Assembly: GCF_958450345.1 (NCBI RefSeq)
Contig: NC_088782.1
Coordinates: 3,543,501 to 3,607,500, forward strand
Source: Calliphora vicina
Lineage: Eukaryota; Arthropoda; Insecta; Diptera; Calliphoridae
Length of the DNA: 64,000 nucleotides
Direction: 5' to 3'
Shown here: in pieces, positions 50,483 to 62,561 of the stretch
Numbering within the stretch: position 1 is the first letter of the stretch
Layout: every line of letters begins with the position of its first letter
Made by a program: the position numbers and the translations under genes
The notes under the pieces: model-generated
Told to the model about the DNA's origin: nothing
The model's database searches: none
What the model saw: the letters and a program-made list of their open reading frames with translations, nothing else

Positions 50483-52488
50483 TTTCACGGTGGATTATTT
50501 TTGTCTTTTAATTAACTGTCTTATTTGTAAATAAAATTATTAGGTATGCGATCGGGAATTTTTAGGAGATTTTATCGTTTGTAAATAAATTAGTCCAGAA
50601 GTTATTTAAGTTTACATTATAAACAACTATCTAATTTAGTTCCCACAATAATTAGATCTTCGCACCGAACTCGGGAAAATATTGTCAAATCAACTACAGC
50701 TGAAAAAAAAAAACAACTATCTAGTTTTTATACCCTTCAAAGTTATTGGGAACAAATCAAGATCCCCGTAACAGTTTATATTTTCATAATTTTTTTTCTG
50801 TTAATATTCATATTTTCGGTATTGCCGGTCTTTGGCCGGGCGAAGGGACTTTGAACTATGGGGTGTATCGAACACCGCTAAAATCACTTTTTCTGTATAT
50901 CAATATTTTCTGAAGTACTGTCATATAAATTCAAAAAGGAATTTTTGGTTCACAATATTAATAAACTGTACCATATTATATACATATCATATTAATGGTA
51001 TTGTGAAGCACTATTCAATGATACCCATCATTACGATCAGATTGTTTTCCAAATATATGAGAAATGTACTATTATATGTATTGACTTTAAATTCCTATAA
51101 CTCTTAAACTAAGAGAGAGCAGGCAAAAATGTTAACGTTTTTGTGCTTCTAATTATGAGAGCTATCAACCCTAAACAAATTTTAAAAATGCAAACTGTTT
51201 CGCTGATGTTGATTTATGCCAGTTATTGTTTAATTAAATTAAACTCGGAAGCCACAGTATCAGATCTAAGGTCGTGTATTTACCAATTTATTGTTTAAGT
51301 ATAAAATAAATTTTCAATTTCAACCTTACACAAGTAATATTGAACCGAAACCCTTCGATTCTGGTCCATTTACAATACACCCAATGAATATGGAATAATT
51401 TAAAAGATTTGAAGAGCATAAAATTCACTGAATACAATTCTTTCTATGATCATTTGAACCAGTCGGTATTCAGAAAAAAATAATTAAATATTAAACTTCC
51501 AATAATGCAGTTTTAAAAATAAATTAAATGTAGAATTTAGTATTGGACTTAACAATATATTGTACAAGACAGAATTTAATATTCCTGATGAATTAGCACA
51601 GTAAACTGTTTATTAATCTCCTGAAAACATCAGTTTTTTAAGATAGGAGATTTTGAATATAGTCCCTCGATATGTTACAAATTGTAACTTACAATAAATT
51701 AATATAAATTACTAACTACGTGTTTTTAATTAACACTTAAAGTATACAAATCCTTTAATTATCTTAAAGGATTTTCTTTTATGCATAAAGTACATTTTCT
51801 TGGAAATATAAAACTAGTTTTTGGAGCTTTTTCATGCAATTATGTTAATGGCATAACATTTTCTAAATTTTACATCACTGGTAGCATCCTACTTCAAATT
51901 TTGTTTTAGTACGCTTTTAGTACAAAAACCATCGACAACCCTGTTTTCCTACTTGCTAATCACATGTTGTGAATAGCACCAAAAATCAAGAGGCAGCATT
52001 TTCTTTTGTCCGTGTGTCTTTAATTCTCTGTTGCGGTAAAAAATATAGGTTAAATATTAAAAATAACATATTTTTCTAACATAAAACTAAAATAAAATAT
52101 TAAGCTAATAAATTTTATTCAATACGTCACTAAAATAAGCATAAGAACACATCGATAATTTGGAAAAGCAAACAATAGATAATGCTTGACAGCATAATTC
52201 AACGAATTAGCAAATAAAAAGTAGGAAAAATAAATAAATGCGATAATGATGTTCGTAGTATATGTAGTATATAAAGAAAGAGAAATATGATAATGGTGAA
52301 AAACACTTAGACACGCCGAGAAAAAATAAAGTTTCAAATAACATCGTCGTATATAAAAGAATTAATTTTGTGTTACGATAAAAATGCAAATTTTGTTAAA
52401 AGAATAGAGAATAAGTGATAATAAATTCAATTTTTGTTTGGGTAAAAAATAAGATTGATAAATTGGAATAGTTCTTGTTTAAAGAAAA
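50483..52488. other. Intergenic, no gene seen
   Basis: Contains GC-richer scraps (GCCGGTCTTTGGCCGGGCGA near 50825-50844, a small inverted repeat) of possible transposon origin. Otherwise AT-rich with no supported frame. Confidence 0.4.
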
Positions 52489-52493
52489 ATGAG
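52489..52493 (+). CDS. Candidate 5-nt first coding exon of an unseen gene
   Basis: GAAAAATGAG followed by a perfect donor GTAAGT (52494-52499). Upstream 52010-52488 contains transcript-like, ATG-poor stretches. Such ATG-plus-donor exons do start fly genes with long introns, and the following about 10 kb of gene-free DNA would suit a large intron. Nothing else supports it. Confidence 0.15.
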
Positions 52494-52499
52494 GTAAGT

Positions 52500-52857
52500 T
52501 TTCGTTAATTAAATGCTATTTTCATAATGTGCGTGGATGGTTCGACAGTTGCATGGTTTTGTAACATAAATGCTCCATATAAGTTCTGTGTGTATGAATG
52601 ACAAAGTTTAAAAATAAATCATAAACATATTTCCATATTTGTTAACCATTTCTTTCCACTTTATCGCATCATACATAAGTGTTGCCAAATTAGTAATTTT
52701 TGCAAACAACTAAAACGATAAATAAAACAATTTTGTCTGAATTGCGCGATGCCAGGATATCATTACTAATTGGGCATCACTGACGGAAGTGTAATTTATT
52801 ATGATTTATTTATTGTTAATAATTATGTTGATTCGTATGTAGTATTTATATGTACAT
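52500..52857. other. Intergenic, no gene seen
   Basis: AT-rich, nothing recognised. Confidence 0.35.
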
Positions 52858-53405
52858 AATTACGGTTATATACAGTGACGGACATTACAATAGAATCATT
52901 ACCAATATTTCATTTAAAACCAGGAGCAATCATAAGGATTGGTGTGGGCCAGAAAATATAAAAAAGTGGCAAAATGTGTTGTGGACGGACGAAACGACCA
53001 TTAATTTAATTGGTAGTGATGATAAGACATGGGTTAGACGTCAAAAAAATGGCAAAAACCAAAAACGTTTAAACATGGTTGGGGAAATATTATTATATGG
53101 GGATGCTTTTCTTGGTATTGCGTTGGTCCAATTTATTGGATTAAAGAAAATATATCTTCCAGCAAGATAATGATCCAAAGCACACGTCAGGTCTTGCCAA
53201 AAAATGGTTTTTATATAACAAAATTCGTCTCAATAACCAGACTTAAATCCTATGGAAAATAGTAAAAGACAAACTCGGACCTGAAAAATTGAAAAACAAG
53301 GAAGAACTTTGGCAGGAAATATGGTACGCAATTTCCCGATCTACATGCGAAAGTTTGTTAAATTCAATCCCCAAAAGATTTGATGCTGTTATTAGAAATA
53401 ATTGA
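52858..53405 (+). pseudogene. Tc1-like transposase relic
   Basis: The frame 52850-53170 reads KKWQNVLWTDETTINLIGSD, with the first catalytic aspartate, and KTWVRRQKNGKN. The next frame continues with QQDNDPKHTSGLAKKW (second aspartate, about 53157-53204). PDLNPMEN (third acidic position, about 53238-53261) lies in yet another frame. The C-terminal tail continues in frame to TCESLLNSIPKRFDAVIRNN (about 53345-53402). Two frameshifts and a missing N-terminal DNA-binding half make it inactive. It is a classical Tc1 type, distinct from the family at 4.6 and 9.3 kb. Confidence 0.85.
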
Positions 53406-53489
53406 TATGCAACAAAATATTAAGAAAACAACGAATTCTTATGATGAAAAAAAAATCAGATTAAAAATAATTGTTCCGAATTTATCTTA

Positions 53490-53596
53490 TTTACGGTGCG
53501 CATTTCTATGGAATTTTTATATACGTTGTTGGAAATGTCTTTGAAATTTCTATCATTAAATATCCATATTGTGTATGTTAATGACAATATGGATAT
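53490..53596. repeat. TATACGTC-family repeat fragment, copy 3
   Basis: ATATACGTTGTTGGAAATGTCTTTGAAATTTCTATCATTAAATATCCATATTG-like sequence is shared with 26930-27085 and 34590-34670. It is cut at 53596 by the solo LTR. Confidence 0.5.
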
Positions 53597-54096
53597 TGTT
53601 ACGAAATTGTACTTGAATTTAAATATAACTGTTTTAACGGCTGGTTTAAAGTGCTCCACAAACTTTAAGTTATCTGTGGGTATTATTGGGTATTATTATA
53701 GCATTGTTTGTAAGTATGGCAACACTAAATGATTAATGATTAACATCGAAAGCTCTAGAATTCGAATATTGAACATCATTGTAGAAATGGAGCTTTCTAC
53801 ATGGTAATGCAGCGTATATAAATTGGCCGTGAGAACACTAAACGAGTAAGTCTAATTTATAGCATCGTTAAATAAAGACATCAACTGCATTACCAGTGTA
53901 TTATAAAGTGTGTGTATTTCTGCGAATTTATAGAAGTGTAAAAAACACAGATTGACTATTTAATTCTGTTGTTTTACATTTGAATAAATAAAGAGTTGTT
54001 ACAATTTTAAATAAAAAACTGCTTTTACGTGCAATTAAAAGTATCCGGTTTATTTAAAGGAAATAAACCACCTTTTTAAAAGGTAAAAACGTAACA
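53597..54096 (+). mobile_element. Solo LTR, gypsy-type
   Basis: 500 bp beginning TGTTACG and ending CGTAACA (perfect 7-bp inverted ends), with ATAT directly before (53593-53596) and after (54097-54100) as a 4-bp target duplication. Inside are a TATA-like GCGTATATAAATTGG (about 53811), an AGTCTAAT context shortly downstream, and AATAAA-type signals (53871, 53984). There is no internal region or second LTR nearby, so it is best read as the product of LTR-LTR recombination. The 4-bp duplication and AT-rich target fit Gypsy-group elements. Confidence 0.85.
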
Positions 54097-57000
54097 ATAT
54101 TTTGTATGTATGGCGGCTTCCTAATATGTACAAAATTTGGTTTCAAATTACAATACAAACTTTCAAAATTTTAAATTTTATAGAAAAAATATTTTTACCT
54201 TCTACAGACAAACCTACGGACAATGCTAGATAGTTTTAAATTTCATATGAACCCAAAATATGTTTAAATTATGGGGTCTGCAATCAATATTTTATGATTA
54301 AAAACCCTAGTATCTTCATTCTAAATTGTAATTTCAACGATGTACAGAAGAAAATGGTTATAAAGAACTCGAAAAGACTTTAATTTTTTTAATGAGTTGG
54401 CAAATATAAGGTTTGAAAAAGCACATGCCTTAAGTAATTTATTTGTTTTATGTCTTAAAAACAGATACCTCGAAAACTAGTTTAGGTAGATAAGAAAGGT
54501 AAACATGTAAAATTTAAATATGTTTTCGGCTGTGCTAAATTGTATATAACATTAGTAATAAAAAATAACAAAGAACATTTGCTTAATATAACAAAACAAA
54601 TATTATAAAAGTTGTTAAAAATTTCACCATTTTTAGAACAAATTTTCTAATTTTCAATACAAATCTGGAAAATATGTACGAGATGCATGTATTTTTTTTT
54701 AAAAAGATTTATATTGTTTTATAAATTGCAAAATGTAGTATTACCAGAAATAATGTATGACTCACACATCTTATATGAAAATTGTGTTTGTATAAATGAA
54801 ATACCTCGAAAACTAAACAATTTATTTCAGAGAATTTTTCTATGAGTTGGCAAATGTAAAGGTAGAAAAAGCTCATGCCTTAAATAATTAATTTGTTTGT
54901 TTCTTCAAAACAGATACCTCGAAAACTATTTTATACGGTAACATCTCGAAATTATATCCGAGAAAATTTATCGTCATAATTCTATTTAACTTATGGCATT
55001 GTTGACCACAATGTGCTTACATGTCGTTGTTTTGTTGTTCTTTTTGTTAATTGAACGGTTGCATTAAAAGGTAGTTATTATTTTACAAATCGTATTTCCG
55101 GTATTTAAAACTTTGTGATTTTAATAACTTAATTCAGTTTTTTTTTTTTACTAATTTTATTTTCGTGTTCAATAAATATTAAATATAAGAATATGAGATA
55201 AATAAGAGCAATTATTTGTTTACATTTTGATGATGTAATTTTATTTAAATATGCGTAAAGTTTTCGTGAGTACATTTATCTTTTTAAAAAATTAATTATT
55301 CTACAAGTTTAGAAATTCTATTAAAATTGATTTTTAAGTTTGCGTTGATTGATCAGTTTTCTTTAAACTGAACTCATTGTGATATTTTAATTGTTCTATT
55401 GTTAACATTATTATACATGAAATGTTTAAATATTACTCATTTAGAATATAATATAACTGATACTATTTAATATTCCTAATTATTTATGCTGAATTTAAAT
55501 TATATTATAAAATTTGTTATCCTATTTTAATTAAAGGGATTTCAGTTTTATCAAAATTAGTATTATTTGTTTGTTGTGCAACAACAATTCTGTAGGGACT
55601 ATAAAATGATAAGTATATCGCTTTAAATTGTTTAGTTTATAAAGAATTTGCAAGTTGATCGCATCGTTGACAAAAAAATCATTAAAAACGTGTACGTATT
55701 AAATGAATCAAAAAAAGAAAAAATTACCAGCCAGTTTCTATTTTCAATAATATGTATTCTCAATATAAATAATGCTGAATTTATAAAAATTAAAATAATA
55801 TACAGCAAAATATTTGATATAGTGCTACTGATAAATAATTATAAATAAATTGTAATTTAAAGTTAATACATTATCGTATTTTATAATATGATATGTTTAC
55901 GTATTCAAAATTAGTTCTTAAAACGAGATATACAAAATTATAATTACATATGTATGTATAATGAAAAATGCAGTTATATCATTAATTTTAAAATAGTTAA
56001 TATTACATAAAAACTAAAAGTAAAAACACATGAAAATTCAGAAGAAAAAAATGTAAGTTATTTTTTACATATGAGTTCATTTTGCATTTAATATTTTTAT
56101 TTATTTCTGATGTCGGGTTGTTGTACATTACAATGGTTTTGCCTACAATACGTTTTTTGAAACTTAATTTCATACAATTATGTGTTTTGCATACAAATGA
56201 GGATCCAATAAACTTTTGTTTTTATTTTTTTGATCGAATGCATGAACGATTACACATCATGATTGAATGAAAACATAAAAATATACATAGATATTTATAA
56301 TATTTTTAAAAAGAGGACAGAAGTATACACTTGACCAATTAATGATTTTGTTATATTCTAATTGCTTTGAGTAGATAGCTCTCTGTATACTTTTATTGAT
56401 CAAATTACAATGATAAAGGCTTGGCCCGTACATACTGGTATTTAATAAAAAAAAAATTAATTTAACAAATCTTTGATTTATTTTTTTAAATTAAGTTCAA
56501 TTAAAAATAATTTAATATAATTGCAAAAAAATAAAAAAAATCATTCTTTGACCGCAAGTTGAAATTGATTTTCAGTTAATCAATTAGTTCGTTACTTTTT
56601 TAAATGTACGCACTTTGAGGTGCGCATTAGGCATATACATCGTGGCCAGATGGCTTTTTATCATGTGAGATGGTTCAAATAGCGGGATTTCGAAGATCAT
56701 ATTTGGAATCGTGTTATGCTAAAGCGAAAGAAATTTATAAATTTATTTATTTTTATCCAATGGAAAAACTGCATTGACATTTTAGATTTAGCTTTTGTGT
56801 CCCGCCATTTGGATTTTTTCGCGTTTTAATTATTTTTTTATTGTTTTTTCTGTTTGATCGAGTTTGTCAGTTTTCAATACAAAACATTTCAGATCAACAG
56901 AGAAAATATTAATTAAATCAAATGATTTGCGAAAGTCCAAAAAATTAATTTGGAAATATCCCCTTTATCTTTATAAAACCTTTATAAAACACCGGTGGTG

Positions 57001-59150
57001 AAATGATTCCTTCTAAAACCCGACTGAAAATCAGATATACTACCAGTTAAGCTCGAATACAATAAAATCTGTTCCCTTAGTAAAACCTCCAAAATCTTCA
57101 AGCATATAGGAATAATGCTCAGATATCAGTTCCAATTGAATTCGCACAAAGCTCGCTTATAGATATATTACGGAAAGAAAATGGGGAAAATTTTTTCAGG
57201 CTAAAATTGTGGCATTCTGGAATTTTCATTAAATTCATCAAGATTTAATAAATATTGTATGTTATTTGTACCGAGCACACCAATCGATTTTAATTTAAGC
57301 CATAACTGCATTTGATCACAACTTGAAAAAAATCTCTGAAATTCTCATCCGTCCCATTCATTCTATATGCACGATATGTTATATTTCTACAACGCTTCGC
57401 TCTACAAATTCGCACATCTTATATATAAATAGGCCACACTTTTTTTGTGGTACACTTTAAGTATGTTATTGTCCACCAATATTGATGTAAAATATATAGT
57501 TTAAAATGTTATTTTCTCTAGATTTTTAAAAAATCTTTCCATAAAAGTGGTAAAAAGCGTTTTAAATTGGCTTGAAAAACAACATGTTTATGCACATCTA
57601 AATACACGTATATTTGTACACAAACGTGAAAAATATTTTTGCGTATACTCAATAGCCCGAATTCCCGGTAAAGCCGGACATTTTTGTAATTTTCTGGGGT
57701 CACGGCAAAAAAAACTGTATTAGTATTCTTAATCGCTAATTACATACATATGTATATGTACTGTTACTAAAGCAGTTAAAAGAAGTACTTTAAATATCGT
57801 TCTTTTTTTTGGTTACGACATTTTTTTAGGCTACTTAAATTGAAAATATATATTTATTTTTAGCTCAATGAATTAATCGCATGTTGAACATTTTTTTCCA
57901 ATGTACGCCACTACTTGTTGACTTCTAAAATGTTACAAATTTTAGTACGTTCGTTACTTTGGTAAAAACATTGTCTGCATAACAAACTTTGTCTTGCCCT
58001 TGAAATGTTTGGTATGTTAATTTGGAAAAAACCAACAAAAGCAACAAAATTTCAAAAATAACGGCTCAACAAAATGTTATTTGCGTATGTCATACAAGTA
58101 CATACACAGGTTTATACTGTACTTTCTGTTTTATTTTTTTTGTTTTGTTTTGATAGTTATTATCATTCAGTCAGTCAGTCATTCGGGTGGGTGGTTGTCT
58201 ATTGGTTGGGTGGAAGTGCAAAACTTATTTGTGAACGAACACAATCAAACATACAAAGTTATTTTCATACGGTAGTTTTGATGTATGTATCCTGCGTAAT
58301 TGTTCATTGAAAAATTATGATCGCGTGTAACCACAGTTTTTTTCTTTCTGTTTTTCTAACGTAATTTTAATATGTGGCATTTAAGTTTATTTCCGATAAA
58401 AAACAAAAAACAAAAATTACCTTCAACATCAAACTTTTAAACAAAATTCTATAAGTTTTATCAATAATTTTTGCGTTTTTTATTTTAGATTTTTTTATTT
58501 CAAGTTTTACCATTTTCTTGCAGTGTTAATTTACATATGAGCATATAAAAACGTTTTTGAAAAGTTTAACGGAATGTACGAAACATTTTAAAAAATAAAT
58601 ATTAATTTTGTTTAAAAATTATAAAAATATCCCTCTTAAATATGTTGTTAAGAATGAACTCGTGAAAATGAATGATTCAAAATCAAAAAAAAAAATCGTG
58701 CTTTATTATAAAATAATTAAAATAACAAACAGATGATTTCAAAAAATTGTTTTATAAAATTAAAATTGTACGAGTACAAAATATAAAAAAATACATTATT
58801 TTTAAATTGAAATTAATTGGCAATACATATGTATGTAATTTGAATTTTGTTTGAATTCGGCCTTCGTTATTTCATTTCATTTATTTATTTATTAATTCAA
58901 TTAATATGAGGTGAAACAATAAAATAAAAATATTTATAAATATAATGTAACATTTATCAATATGTGTAATATGTGACTTTTAACCTCTCTATTGATAAAA
59001 AGGTGGTCAATTATTCGAGTTTTATTTTATTCGAATAAAAGTTTATAATTTCGTTATTGTTCGAGTGATCGATTAATTTTTAAAATTTCCTCGATTATCC
59101 GAAAGAATTTCGTGTAAAAAATATTATTCCAACATTTTAATAAAATATAT
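54097..59150. other. Five-kilobase gene-poor stretch
   Basis: No supported gene or RNA. 54525-54555 (TTCGGCTGTGCTAAATTGTATATAAC) is a worn DINE-like end. AAAACAGATACCTCGAAAACTA recurs at about 54462 and 54909, part of a diverged direct repeat (about 54360-54480 and 54820-54930). TCTTATATATAAATAGGCCACA near 57417 recurs at about 61618, and ATAAAAGTGGTAAAAAGC near 57540 partly recurs at about 61664. Confidence 0.45.
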
Positions 59151-59152
59151 TT

Positions 59153-59845
59153 AAATTTTGAATTAATTCATTGCATTGAAAAAATGAATTGAATGAAATT
59201 TGAATCAATTCAAACGAATTAGGCAGAAATGAGTTGCAATTAATTTCCAATTCATTTGAATTGAATTGATTTTGACTTAATTCAAATGAATTAGAAAAAA
59301 GAATTAGCAATTCAAATGGCTGAATCAAAAATGAGTTGCAATCAATCAAATTCAAGAGCAAATCTCTAGGGGGGAATGAAAAATGTCTCCTACCAAAATG
59401 AAAATATCCAGTACAAAAATTGAAAAGCCTTGTCCTGTATCCGCGCCAGATCAATGAAAACATGGTGCTTGGAGTTTGTTTCTTCAAGAAGAACTGATTT
59501 TTATTTTGAAATAAGCTGAACGACAAAACACATTTAATATTCAAGAAGCAATTAATAATTTTTGAAATTTTGTGACCCACGACCACCCAACGACGAATGT
59601 TATATTTATTTCAAAAAATAAAACTATCAGCTTACTGTTGATTTACTTACAAAATCAATTCAAATGAGTTGAAAATGAATTTCTAATTCTTTTTTCTAAT
59701 TCATTTGAATTAATTCAAAATCAATTCAATTCAAATGAATTCGAATCGAATTGCAATTCATTTTTACCAAATTCATTAGAATTGATTCAAATTTCATTCA
59801 ATTCATTTTTATGTGTGCATGATTCGCGAATTAATTCAAAAATTA
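59153..59845. repeat. Foldback element of AATTCAATT-rich arms
   Basis: The left arm (about 59153-59330) and the right arm (about 59665-59845) are reverse complements with high similarity, for example AATGAATTGAATGAAATTTG at about 59182 against its inverse near 59784, and AATTAGAAAAAAGAATTAG against CTAATTCTTTTTTCTAATT. The loop of about 330 bp has no family resemblance. Flanking ATTCGAATAAAA and ATTCGATAAATCGAATTAAT scraps on both sides suggest it inserted into an older repeat. Confidence 0.8.
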
Positions 59846-59944
59846 ATGATTCATTTACAGCTCTGATAGAAAACTTTTATTCATTCATTCGATAAATCGA
59901 ATTAATATTCATGATTGAAATTTTGAAACCCATTTCGAAAAAAT

Positions 59945-61035
59945 TTACGAAACATTTTTTGGACTTGATAGAAAGGCGATCTTTGAAATCATCAAAGAAA
60001 AGTCGCTTAGTAAACGCATTGAACTAGACAATACGTATTCAATAAAGAATAAAGAAGTAAGAAGAGCTTGCAGGAGAAACAAAAGGATATTTACCGATGA
60101 ACTTGCAGCCCAGGCAAACGATGCCGCAAGCAAAAACGACACTAAAACTGTTTATGAGATAACGAGAAGACGAGAACTGGTAGACATAAACTCCAACAAA
60201 TCCAAAGATGGAACTCTACTAACGAACAAAGATGAACAATGAATACGATGGAGGATGCACTTTATGGAAACCCTCAATAACTCTTCGAAAAAAATTTGGT
60301 ACGAAGACAAATGACCAGACAACTGGCTTCAAGGAATCCTTATAAAAATACCAAAAAAAAGGGGATCTTTCACAATGTAAGAATTATCGTGGAATCTCAC
60401 TTCTTTCTATACCATCCAAAATACTTACAAGAATCTTCCTAAATAGAATAAACAATATAATCAAAATTGTGTAAGGAACTACATCAACACACTAAGAATT
60501 ATCGCTGAACCGCATTTGACAGCTTATTCCGTTGCAAAACATGGAATCTCTTAATAAACTAATCTGGCTCTGAGAACCATTTCTTCCGAAATCGGGTGTA
60601 AGATAGGGATGCGCCCACTACTCTTTCTGATTGTTATAGACAATGTGCTTGAAAAAACTATTGCAACTAATCGACGCGTGCGTTCTTCCAACATTATATC
60701 ATTCAATACTAAAATAAGCATATTCAAGTCAAACGTTCTATTTTTTTAACGTGGCTGACAATAATTTCACTGAACTGTAAACTACAAGGTATTACAAACT
60801 GCTGCTTGCGTTACATTTTGAAAATCTGGTGGTCAAACGTCCTAACCAACTACGAACTATATAGAAAATGTAACATTGAGTCTATCCAAATTATTATTAA
60901 AAGAAGAAGGATCCAGATGAAATAAGCCACCAATCCCTAGATTGGAATCCACAAGGCAATAGAAGAGGTTGGCCAAAGGTCACATGGAAAAGAAGCTTGC
61001 TGAAGGCATAGAAAACAGCGGAAGAAGAAATATGT
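59945..61035 (+). pseudogene. Degraded LINE (non-LTR retrotransposon) pol
   Basis: Pieces typical of the endonuclease/RT linker and RT of jockey- or RTE/CR1-like LINEs appear in order. About 60045-60170 reads KNKEVRRACRRNKRIFTDEL, AAQANDAASKNDTKTVYEI and a charged TRRR end; about 60360-60450 reads SQCKNYRGISLLSIPSKIL and TRIFLNRI. A late piece reads the EISHQSLDWNPQGNRRGWPK and VTWKRSL tail (about 60918-61000). Stops, frameshifts and internal deletions are everywhere, including loss of most of the RT core. No intact 3' end was identified. Confidence 0.75.
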
Positions 61036-62316
61036 ACAATAAGTTAAAGTTTTGATAATCATATCAATTACTACTATAATTTTGTTTTGCTTTGAAAAAA
61101 TTAAAAGAATATTTAACGACTTGTAACATAGTTTGAAAGTACCTTTAATTATCAAATAAATACATGAGTACGTATTTACAAAATACACAATAATTTGTTT
61201 GTCATTATCTTTAAATCAGTAATAATGCAAAATAATTACTTTATATTTCCAATACAATTTAATAGAGACATATGTATGTATGTACATACATATATATATC
61301 AAGTATGTGTTATGTAAACAGATGTATAAATGATAATTGTGAAACAGACAAAATTATTGCTAAAAATGTATATTCCTTTACCCGAAAGTTAACTTATAGT
61401 AGGTATACAATTTTTGAAACAAATTTACACGTCTCATTTAGGGTTCATAATTACCCGGACTTTTTGCTAAATTAAGACAAATGCCTGTAAAATGTTTAAA
61501 ATAATCGGTCAAAATTCACTAACATTTTTAAATCAGAATATATATGCACAAACAAATATAAACCAGTTTTTATTTTCTCTAAATACGAGTGTCCTTGGAA
61601 TGTTATATATTAAGCATATCTTATATATAAATAGGCCACAGTTTCTTTTTTTAATTTTTCTCATAAAAGTGGTAAAAGTAAAAAGCTTTTTAAAAGTGGT
61701 CGAATTTTGTCCACCGGACGATCGTAGTCTTAATAATTTATTTAAGAACTTACAATTTTAATTTGTATAATAAATATTTTTTTTATCACACACAGAAAGT
61801 AGTTTTGGTTGTGATAATCGAACATATTTTTAATCAAATGTGGTGGCTGCAAAATTTTAGTTGATACGATAAAAATTTGAATTATTTGACTGGCATCAAA
61901 TCATTACTTTAAGTAGAAAACTTATAAAGAAATTCTGAAAATTGCCCAGGAATTTGTTTTCGCGTTTAAAATAAAACAACTGCATACTCATTTTCTCGAA
62001 TTTTTGTAGGTAATTGTAAGTCGTAAAACAGATCTGAGTTTTGTATCTCACTAATTAACATAACGCTTTACACAGTATTGTCGATTATACTAACCTTTGG
62101 GATAATTTTGTTATAACCATGAATTAAGGTTATAAGAAGACTCAATTGATATACACATTTTTTGAAGAATATCATGGTTTAAGGACAGCCACAACTCACT
62201 GTTGGTGGGGAACATTAAATCGCTATTGAAGATAATAGGGTGGGTGACCACTAGGGTTCCTAATTTCCCGGACATTTTCCTTTCCCGGGAGGAAATAATA
62301 ACCATAAAAGGATAAC
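61036..62316. other. Intergenic, no gene seen
   Basis: AT-rich. GGGTTCATAATTACCCGGAC (about 61441) and GGGTTCCTAATTTCCCGGAC (about 62263) are related short words, possibly ends of an unrecognised repeat. CACACAGAAAGTAGTTTTGGTTGTGATAATC near 61790 faintly resembles the 4005 element edge. Confidence 0.4.
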
Positions 62317-62488
62317 TGTTGGCAGCACTTATAGATAATAAGCAATATGGTAACTTTAGTTACAAAAGATGAATATAGAGAAGGGAGAATAAAAGGAATA
62401 CTAGGCTTAAGAATAAAACCACGAGAATTGTATTGTACATGAATTTTATTATTAATAAAATAAATATATATATGAAATTGAAATCACA
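62317..62488 (+). mobile_element. 5' LTR of the LTR retrotransposon
   Basis: A short LTR is inferred from TGTTGGCAGCAC at 62317 to AAATCACA at about 62488, four bases before the primer site. It contains TATA-like AATAAAAGG (about 62388) and AATAAA (about 62455). The start is an inference because the 3' LTR lies outside the window; TGTTGGCAGC is a common start for mag-type Gypsy LTRs. Confidence 0.55.
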
Positions 62489-62492
62489 ATAT

Positions 62493-62504
62493 TGGCGACG
62501 AGGA
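62493..62504 (+). other. Primer-binding site, tRNA-Ser type
   Basis: TGGCGACGAGGA is complementary to the 3' end (TCCTCGTCGCCA) expected for a serine tRNA. Mag-clade Gypsy elements use this primer. It lies directly after the inferred LTR and 58 bases before the gag start. Confidence 0.75.
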
Positions 62505-62561
62505 GTAAAGGAACATACATATTTTTAACACAATAAAAATATTGTATAAAGTGCAAGAAGC

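Noticed and set aside
50825..50845. GCCGGTCTTTGGCCGGGCGA hairpin as an RNA gene
   Set aside because: Short isolated inverted repeat with no tRNA or snRNA features.
59137..59586. 149-residue minus-strand frame
   Set aside because: Lies across the arm and loop of a foldback; repetitive N/S/F/L composition without resemblance.
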